From NCBI RefSeq assembly GCF_009017415.1, contig NC_092407.1, positions 124,001 to 188,000 of the forward strand: DNA of 64,000 nt, in the 5' to 3' direction. This DNA comes from Aspergillus flavus (lineage: Eukaryota; Ascomycota; Eurotiomycetes; Eurotiales; Aspergillaceae). Below the pieces are notes generated by a model. It was given only the letters and a program-made list of their open reading frames with translations. It searched no databases and was not told where the DNA came from. The position numbers were made by a program, and so were the translations under genes. Numbering within the stretch: the first letter of the stretch is position 1; every line of letters starts with the position of its first letter. Below are positions 56,502 to 64,000 of this stretch, piece by piece.

Positions 56502-57173
56502 ATGGCTCCTCACGCAATTGTCTTCGACCTTCTCACAGCCCTCCTGGACAGCTGGTCCTTATGGGCCGAGGCCGCAAACAATGACCGCAAAGCATCCTAC
56601 CGGTGGCGCACAAGATATCTCGAGTTAACATTTGGATGCGGCGCATACCGTCCCTATGAAGATCTCGTCTACGAGTCAGCGAAAGATGCCGGCCTCCCGG
56701 CCAGTGCACCCAAAGCCCTGATCCACAATTGGGATCAGATGCGCCCTTGGCCCGAGACAAAGCAGGTCTTACTACAGTTGAAAGAAAAAGGATATCGCTT
56801 GGGAGTCGTCTCCAACTGTTCTGCGGAACTCGGCCGTCGAGCCGTTGCGTTGTGTGGTGTGGAATTCGATGCATTCGTGACTGCCGAAGAAGCCGGCTTC
56901 TATAAGCCTCATCCGAAAGCATACGGTACGATCCTGTCGGCCTTGGGGGTGGAGCCTCGAGATGCTCTCTTTGTCGCAGGCAGCAATGGCGATGTCGTCG
57001 GTGCAGCAGCGGCTGGTATGGATGTCGTTTGGCATAACCAAATCGGTCTTCCCAGACTCCCCGGTTCTAAGCCGCGCCTTGAAGGTAGCTCTTTACATGT
57101 CGTTCTAGATCACCTCCGACAGGTGGAGTCGACGCCGAGCTCGAGTACGTCTAGCCGGTCATCACGGCTTTAG
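56502..57173 (+). CDS. HAD-superfamily hydrolase, 2-haloacid dehalogenase-like
   Basis: One intronless frame of 223 residues. HAD motifs: nucleophile Asp9 in IVFDLLTALLDS, Ser104-Asn105 in GVVSNCS, Lys135 in YKPHPKAY and the acidic Asp164 in VAGSNGDVVGAAAAGM. The position two after the nucleophile is Leu, not Asp. This is the pattern of L-2-haloacid dehalogenases (hydrolysis through an ester without a general acid Asp) rather than of phosphatases. The cap segment (residues ~15-80) contains RWRTRYLELTFGCGAYRPYE. The cytosolic substrate is unknown. A Ser-rich tail ends the protein. Confidence 0.85.
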   Translation: MAPHAIVFDLLTALLDSWSLWAEAANNDRKASYRWRTRYLELTFGCGAYRPYEDLVYESAKDAGLPASAPKALIHNWDQMRPWPETKQVLLQLKEKGYRLGVVSNCSAELGRRAVALCGVEFDAFVTAEEAGFYKPHPKAYGTILSALGVEPRDALFVAGSNGDVVGAAAAGMDVVWHNQIGLPRLPGSKPRLEGSSLHVVLDHLRQVESTPSSSTSSRSSRL

Positions 57174-57597
57174 ACATGAGCCGAGAAGCCACGGCGTACT
57201 GCACACGAGCCTCAGCTGCTTAAAAGCCGGACGGCATTTACGCCATAGCCCATGTCGAGAATGCGTGGAGCGCGGAACTTGAGCAAGATTGTGGACAGAG
57301 CAATATCAACGCCGTGCGAATGAAATATAATGGTGTTATGAAAGAGTCACGGTGGTATATCCTCCCCTCATTGTTGCAGAACTCTGAAGTGTATGTACAT
57401 ATGTGTTGTTATAGTGTTTAAATACTTTCCTTCCCCTTCAGACATCCATAGCGTTAGTTCTGCACCGTAGAGATACATGCTCCAATGGGCCCCAGCTGAT
57501 CTCGGTGGTGGATAAAGAAGCCTTTCAAGCGCTTTAAACAGAAGCTAAGAATAGTTGCATATTGGTATCACAGTATCAAGAGATAAACAACTAAAAA
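57174..57597. other. convergent intergenic region
   Basis: 424 nt between the HAD gene (plus) and the P450 (minus). No gene seen. Confidence 0.6.
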
Positions 57598-59400
57598 TCA
57601 TAGAGGCTTCACAGCCGGTCGCCTGTTGATGGAGACCCACATATCCCGCCAATAGCCGATTCCACCTTTGACTTCGAACCTCGCAGATGGCTTGTCAGTC
57701 GCGATAGAGGGGGTGTACCGACGGAAGAACTGAAGTATCATGAGATTAGCAAGCGTGAAGCGACGGGACGGTAACCTCATGGACGTACCTGCAGTGGGCC
57801 CTTGAATAATTCTTCCATCGCAATATCCCTACCCAGACAGACTCGGGTGCCATATCCAAAAGTGAAAATATACTTGTTGTACAGCTTCGCCTTCTCCGGG
57901 TCCAGCCATCTCTCCGGACGGAACTCCTCTGCGTCTTCTCCAAAAAGCGCCGTGTCACGGTGCATGATCCATGGATTGCCGGTAACCTCTGTGCCGGCTG
58001 GAGCAAACTTACCAAAAAGCTCGATACCTGGTTCCGACACAAAACGAGGGAAGATATTCGGCGCCGGTGGGTTCAGTCGCAACGTTTCGCGGACACATGC
58101 GACGTAGTATGGAAGATGCTCCTGGATAGCGTCGTACTGGGGGATAGTCTCGGGAATGAGGCCCTTGCGACTGGCCGTGTCAATCTCCTCCATCATCCGT
58201 TCGTAGACCTCCTGGTTGACGAGCAGGTGGTTGACGAGAGACTGGAAAACCGTGCCAGTGGTATCGGCGCCTGCCAGCAGAACCAGCAAGACTTCGGCCT
58301 TCAGATAGTCCATATCAAGGGGCTTGCCGTCCTCCGTGCGGGCATCGATGAACGTTTGCAGAAGATCCACACGACCAACATCTTTGCCTTCAGCGATCTC
58401 GCGTAAGCGTTGCTCAATTAATCGATCCCGGAAGCGCATCAGCACTCCAATACCCGTATTATCTTCAGGCTTGGCAACTAGGTACTTCTTCATGAACGTG
58501 GTCTTCATCCAGCTGGTAAAGGGATGCAGGCGCGCGAGGAGACCAAACGCAGGGAGGCCGTCGTGGAAGCCCTGAATGAGACCTCCAACATCTTTGCCCT
58601 GTTCGATAAAACCGAATGGCGCCCCAAAGCCGATCTCACTGATTACATCGTATGCGACGTATCTATTGATTTCCCGAAGTTCCAGTTAGTTCGATTCTAC
58701 GCGGATCGTGTTTGGCGGTGGTTGACTCTTACACTGCCCACCATGCGAAATCGAACTTTGCACCAGTGCTGGCAAAGGTCTCGTCCAATTTGTTCAACCA
58801 ATCGTCGATCCGGGCGTCAACCAATGGTTCCATCCGCTTTACGTTGGAGAAACTATACTATTTGAGTTGTCAGATCGGGCTTTGCTGGGCCGGATTGATA
58901 TGCATGAATGTACATACAGGACCCGCAATATGCTTGCGAAACGCCGCATGGGTCTTGTGTGACCGAATGTTAAACAGTGATTCGGTCTCTCCGAACGACC
59001 CGGTGATATAGTGACCTGTTTTATCTGCATTCCGGTGGTAGATGTCTGGCAGTTTCGTGGGGTCGCTGACAAGAAGGAGCGTTGGAGTGATCCGTACGAC
59101 GGGTCCTGCAAGCCATCCACACATTAGCTCAAGGATCCCTGCAGCGGAGACTTGAAGGATCATACCGTATTTCTTGGTCAGTGCATAGACCGTAGGCACT
59201 TCGGTCTCACGTAGATTATGCCATGCGATCCAAAGTCTGGTTACGCTGCCCCAGAAAGGGCCCGGAAAGACGGACAAGGGGTGGAAAAAGCGATAGTACA
59301 CAATCTGATAAGCGAATCGGAGGGCGACATATGCACCCAAGGCAAGGATGACGTGGGTAACAGTGAACATTGCGACCAGGTCCTCCCCTGCAAGAACCAT
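57598..59400 (-). CDS. cytochrome P450, pisatin demethylase-like
   Basis: Five exons on the minus strand: 59400-59166, 59105-58918, 58857-58733, 58662-57789 and 57729-57598, 517 residues. An N-terminal membrane anchor ([20 protein letters not shown]) precedes [11 protein letters not shown]. Oxygen-binding helix I has [10 protein letters not shown], helix K has ETLR, the PERF-like block is [11 protein letters not shown], and the heme loop is [10 protein letters not shown] with Cys458. FDFAWWAVY then [17 protein letters not shown], rebuilt across a 70-nt intron, is typical of the pisatin demethylase group. The 60-nt intron at 59165-59106 is in frame and easily missed. It acts in the ER membrane with NADPH-P450 reductase on an unknown substrate. 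A GTG at 59406 precedes the ATG but is not used. Confidence 0.9.
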
Positions 59401-61763
59401 TATCACGAACGACCCAGATCCACGAACAATAATGAAAAGGACGCAGAATCAGTAAGAAAGAAAAAGGAATCAAAACTCGACAGGATTGCTTGCCCCCCAG
59501 TGCGGCTTATGCCAGAAATAGCCGACGATTGTCGTGGAAACTGTGCATCATTTCACTCATGAGCTATGTTGTACTTTTTGCGGTCCAGCCCAAAATGTCG
59601 GAGGGAGAGCGAATAGCCGTGCACTTGGGTATAATCTCACCACCACTTCCTTGTGATGATCATCTTTAGGGGGGTCACCGACGTGTTTGATTAGAAATAC
59701 GTGATGCAGCTAACTACTCTACCATTCAGAGGGGCCGCTCTGGGAAAAGTTTTCCACCATTTGCTCTCCAATCATGATCGCTCTATACTAAGTGCTTTCT
59801 CCAAAAGCCGGGAATTATTGGCTTGAGTTCTGACCCCAAGTGCCGCGGGAATCAACTGAACAATATCCATCCATAGCGAATGCGCCGTCGCTCTAGTGCG
59901 GGAGGCCGAGCGTTTTAGGGCGTACTGGTCTTCGGTGCGTGGAGGCTGATAGGGCGCGAGAGATTGAAGCCGTTTCAGACTCTCCAAGAGCAATTCTTCT
60001 GCATCAAACGGACTACTGTCCCCTGTCATGGCGGTTGTTCGACCGTGAATCTTGCTGCTTGTCTCCTGCGGGCACAAGCCTCGTCGTCAATCTACCGGGG
60101 CCTACCTTAGAAAATTCTTAATAAAATTCCATTTCTTGACTGACAGGGCGTGCTAACGTGGATCCACAGTGATCCACCGGGAACTGCGAGTCCGCGACAA
60201 CATCGGCTCTGTGTATCCGTCGTGTGTTATCTCTTTGGTGTGGGGACCATCAAGCTAAAGATTGGGCGGACGATGTCTGTCGCGCTCCGGGAGGGCTTCC
60301 GCGGCTCTATCCCATTTGATGGCTCGGCTGCATCGGTGCCACTTTTGATACTCCGGAACTAACAAGCGAGGGATGGGCGAGGACTCTGGTTCTCGCCCGT
60401 GTGATAGATCCACAATGTCCGTATTATATACAATCGAGATTTAATCGAAAATGTAACGTGAACTGACTCGGCCAAGTACACCAAATCCCGACCGCTGGTG
60501 ACAGGACAATGCCATTGCTTGATCATCTCGATTCATGCATCTGCCACACAGGTAAGACGTAACTCGCTTGTTAAGGGGGCAAACCGAAAGAGAGAATTAA
60601 GAAATAAAAAGAGCAAAAGTACCGAAGGATGAAACTACAGCTTAGTGTGAGGCAAAAGTGGGGAGTTTACGAACTTCCGAATAGGCAACAGGACAGAAGC
60701 GAAAATAAAATAAAATAAGGTAACACCCTAATAGGAAATAAATCAGAGAAAAATAGGAGAAATTAAAACTATGTATTCCAAAACACTTCGAGAATTGAAA
60801 GCTGTTTATGTCGCTATAGCCTCAACCTCCCAATTTCGGGGCCCTGCCGTCTCACTACCCGTTTGGGAATTTTATAAGAAGGCACTACTTTACCTTCCAG
60901 AGCTCTACTCCGTACCAACGTATTGTCCGTGCCAGGTTCTGATTGTGTACCTAGCTACTGGTGAGGAGTGATGCCGAGTCATTAGTGACCCCAGACGGAC
61001 GTAGTTGCCGGTCGAGAGATTGAACCATTAGTTTTGTTGTACGGAGTACGGAGTATAGGTACAAGGAGATACGCACCCTAGGTAGGAATAGTTAGTGTCT
61101 TTGTACCAAAATAGCAACCAGCATCACCTTCAAAAGCGGAGTTGATCTGGTTTCATCTTCCATCTTTCGCCACTGGAAGGAGTGGAGATTGACATCTCGA
61201 ACATCTGCTTTCGGACAAGATGCCGACGGAGGAATTCGGAGATATCGCCGTCGACACTGTTTCTATGGCCTTAGTTTCCTTTCTCGGGAAAAGGGGGGAT
61301 ACCCCGTGGGACGAACGCTTATAGACTATCAATGGAGGAACTGGGGAATGATGGCCCGGCTAACATGTAAGGAAAGGAGTGAAGCCCACGGCTTCATTCC
61401 CAACTGCGCCTATTGGGGAAATACTGTCGCCCATCGGCGCCAAGATTGACTTGGCATGCAGCATTTCACGAGGAAGACCAGTCACAATGATATATAAAAT
61501 ACAGTCCTGTATAGGTCATGCCCACCATGTGGCGATCAAAATTGTTAGCGTCTCGCTTTGATCGTCCGCGATGATTTAGGTTCGGCGATGCAGAACCATC
61601 CTTTGGACTGCACCCTAGTGTTTTAATAGTGGAGTGAGAGACGGAAGAAAGAAAAGAAGAACGGGAAGACCTCATAAAGACGGCCTCCGGGAGTACCAGA
61701 GATTTCAAATGAGTGACTGCTAGTCGTTCGTTCACCACCAGCATTGGGTTCGCAGTTACAACA
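59401..61763. other. gene-poor region
   Basis: About 2.4 kb between the divergent P450 and Pth11-like genes. A minus-strand frame at 60077-59772 has no recognised motif. Three exact copies of TACGGAGTA or its complement lie here, two of them overlapping (60906-60914, 61040-61048, 61048-61056). Confidence 0.5.
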
Positions 61764-63126
61764 ATGGCGGATTCAAAGGGTCCAACAGTGACCGCGGTTG
61801 CGGTCTTTTTTGCAATCTGGACCTTCATCATCATATGTCTTCGGCTCTTCTCACGCATCTTTGTTCTACAGAAGATGGGGTACGATGACTGTGAGTGCAG
61901 CTTAACCGGAAGGGAAAGGAAGATGATGGCTAAACATTCCTAGATCTGATTGTTTGTGCTTGTGTAAGGAGATCAAGTTCGATTTATCTGAATGCTGTCG
62001 CTCATATAACCAGCTTACTTCATGGGCCTTTTCTGGCGTAACCGTTGTGTGTGAGTATGGGCCACTCTCATGATCTCGACGACACTAACTCTCTCATCCA
62101 GCGGTGAAGTATGGGTTAGGTTCGCATATCGCGGACGTCGATCCGAACAAAATGGAGACTTACTCCCTGGTATATTTCCAACCCCAGGGTAGTTATGATT
62201 ATTTCCTCTGACTGTGTGCTAGATGGTTTGGATAAGCTCGATGTGCTACTTGGCCACATTGGGCTTCGTCAAGTCGTCCGTTTGTCAGTTCTATACTCGT
62301 CTCGGCGACCGGCTTCTGACCCGACTCTCGGTGTGCATGTTAGGCGTGATTGTCGCACAGGCTTCTTCGTTTGTCTTGGTGGCAGCATTTCAGTGTCGAC
62401 CTATTGAAAAGGCTTGGAAAAGCACGCTCCCGGGGACGTGTGTAAACATCAACGTGTTCTACCTTGCGAACGCCGCTCTGAATATTCTGACCGATATCAT
62501 GACATATACCCTGCCCCTCCGAGTGATATTCAAGCTCCAAGTGCCGGTCAAACAAAAGGTTGCACTGGGGTTCATCCTCTGCATCGGGTTGTTGTAAGTC
62601 CCTGATTTATGATATACATCTTGTGGATATGCCCTGACATTATGACTCCTCTATCTATAGTGCCTGTGTCTCGTCGATCATTCGCATTACCTACATACCT
62701 GCCATGCTGTCTGACCCAGATTCTACATGGGTGATTGCCGAGGCGATGTATTGGTCTGTGATCGAGATCAATGCCGGTATCTTCGCCTCCTCCATCCCCT
62801 CGTTCAAACCAATTGCCTCCCGCTTTATTCCAAGACTTATCGGAGAGTATTCTCGCGACAAAGGATACAGTGGTTGGTCCGGCAGCCACGATGCCAGGAA
62901 GTTCTCCGGCTTTTCCAAAGTCCCAGAGCAGAACATTGGCCTGGACTCCATGGATCCTCGACAGCCAGACGGGGACAACATGATTGGTACGCAGATAGGG
63001 TATGGAGGGACGCAGAGTCAGGAACGGATCATACCTCAGGGCAAGATCTATGCACATACAGAGATCGAGACTAATGTGGAGGTCAGCCAAGATAGGTCTT
63101 GTCGAACCATCTCCCATTCCCCTTGA
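61764..63126 (+). CDS. Pth11-like/rhodopsin-domain integral membrane protein
   Basis: Six exons: 61764-61890, 61944-61963, 62014-62050, 62102-62169, 62223-62593 and 62661-63126, 362 residues. The short exons (20 and 37 nt) again fit the family order: LRLFSRIFVLQKMGYDD, VTVVSVKYGLGSHIADV, MVWISSMCYLATLGFVKSSV, FQCRPIEKAWKSTLPGTCVN, LTDIMTYTLPLRVIF and YWSVIEINAGIFASSIPSFK precede a long polar tail. It is the same superfamily as the gene at 49902-51340 but diverged beyond a recent duplication. It is probably a plasma-membrane sensor or orphan receptor. No CFEM domain is present. Confidence 0.86.
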
Positions 63127-64000
63127 AGGGAATCGCAACATTACTACTCACTTCATTTATTTTCCATGGCGCTATCCTTCGACCATTTTGATATGATTCT
63201 AATTCTTACGAATCATCGCTCCTTTGATTCCCTCAAATTCATGTATTAAATTATCCACTCTCCCTCATTTTCATTTTCTTTATTCCCAATTCCTCTTTTC
63301 ATTCTTTGATACCATAGAAACGGGGGCATAGCGATTGAGTTTAGATTTAATGATGAACGATCAGATCGATTAATTTTTGCCTGACTACTTGAAACACACG
63401 AAAGAAGATATTTATGCTGCATGAGGCAAATGGAGAAAAGAAAGAAAAGAAATTAGGGATATCAAGGTCAGGTGCCAACAGAGACAAATCGAGGGGAATT
63501 CCGATGTCGGGACTTCCGAGAAGCGACAGCATCAGTCGTTCTCACTGCTAGAATTTCGGCAGATCCTGATTATATATTGGTAAGCTCATATACATTTCGA
63601 TGCCTATGTCTTTTAGGGGAAACAACTAAGAGGTCCTGTGACCAGCTTAACTGGGCCCCAGTTCTGAGCCAGTCACGAAACGCTCTGTCCAGGATGCACT
63701 GATGACGCGGAGGACAACTATGACCATTGTTTACATGGGGAAAACAACATCGGTTCCAAGCTACCAGTGATGGATGCCCCTTTCTCCCCACAATGGCTGA
63801 ATGCAACGGGTCCGGCTATACGCTTTCCCACCTCCATGCTTCCCTTACCCCATGGGCAAGTCTCCACAAATCTCCACAAAACGACCAGAAGCCGATGGGA
63901 CCCCGGCCTTGAAAGCACGATTTGCTTGAGTCGAGAGGGAAATTGAGACCCGTGGGCCTATCTACATCACATTATTGGAGAGATTGTTGGTTTAATCCCC
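63127..64000. other. right-edge intergenic region
   Basis: The last 874 nt contain only short frames without motifs. The 3' region of the membrane protein lies at the start, and a gene may begin beyond the edge. Confidence 0.5.

Noticed and set aside
59772..60077. Minus-strand 101-codon frame with a helical, Leu/Arg-rich sequence
   Set aside because: No recognised family, no splice partner and no conserved start context; too weak to call.

Overview
This is nuclear DNA of a filamentous ascomycete, most likely an Aspergillus or close Eurotiales relative. Most genes carry one to nine short introns (45-115 nt) with GTRNGT-like donors and YAG acceptors. The protein families are typical of Pezizomycotina: Zn2Cys6 regulators, RTA1, DUF2985, Pth11-like receptors, an RGS protein and an alpha-arrestin with PY motifs. 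The S28 peptidase is very close to the Aspergillus niger acid prolyl endoprotease. There are no bacterial-type operons, no CRISPR array and no rRNA gene, and I found no convincing tRNA.

Layout. 1-7 kb: the 3' end of a lipocalin/CrtC-type (Diels-Alderase-like) gene at the left edge, then an RTA1 membrane protein, a Zn2Cys6 regulator and an arrestin adaptor, all on the minus strand. 7-15 kb: a large FUSC/ArAE membrane protein, an aegerolysin, a PNPOx-like flavoprotein and a PAS hybrid histidine kinase. 16-27 kb: secreted hydrolases (S28 prolyl peptidase, GH18 chitinase, GH78 rhamnosidase) around a 4.2-kb gene-poor stretch that holds one candidate small secreted protein. 27-39 kb: a PaxM-type FAD monooxygenase, a Zn2Cys6 regulator, a DUF2985 protein, a hotdog thioesterase, a fumarylacetoacetase-like hydrolase and an anion-type MFS transporter. 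39-47 kb: a purple acid phosphatase, a DHA2 exporter and a Zn2Cys6 regulator. 47-64 kb: sparse, with two Pth11-like seven-helix proteins, an RGS protein, a haloacid-dehalogenase-like HAD hydrolase, a pisatin-demethylase-like P450, and a degraded reading frame near 52 kb.

How the genes may work together. The thioesterase, fumarylacetoacetase-like hydrolase and MFS gene form a compact block that looks like a small aromatic or acyl-acid catabolic unit; the upstream monooxygenase and regulator could belong to it. The DHA2 exporter and its neighbouring Zn2Cys6 regulator look like a regulated efflux pair. The left-edge gene suggests a secondary-metabolite cluster continuing outside the window. No complete new multi-gene system is demonstrable. 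The most unusual items are the decayed gene near 52 kb, a recurrent nonamer TACGGAGTA, and several introns that are invisible to ORF-based annotation because they keep the reading frame or split the Zn-cluster exon.

Exon boundaries were assigned by hand from splice motifs, reading frame and family conservation. They are the least certain part of the annotation.
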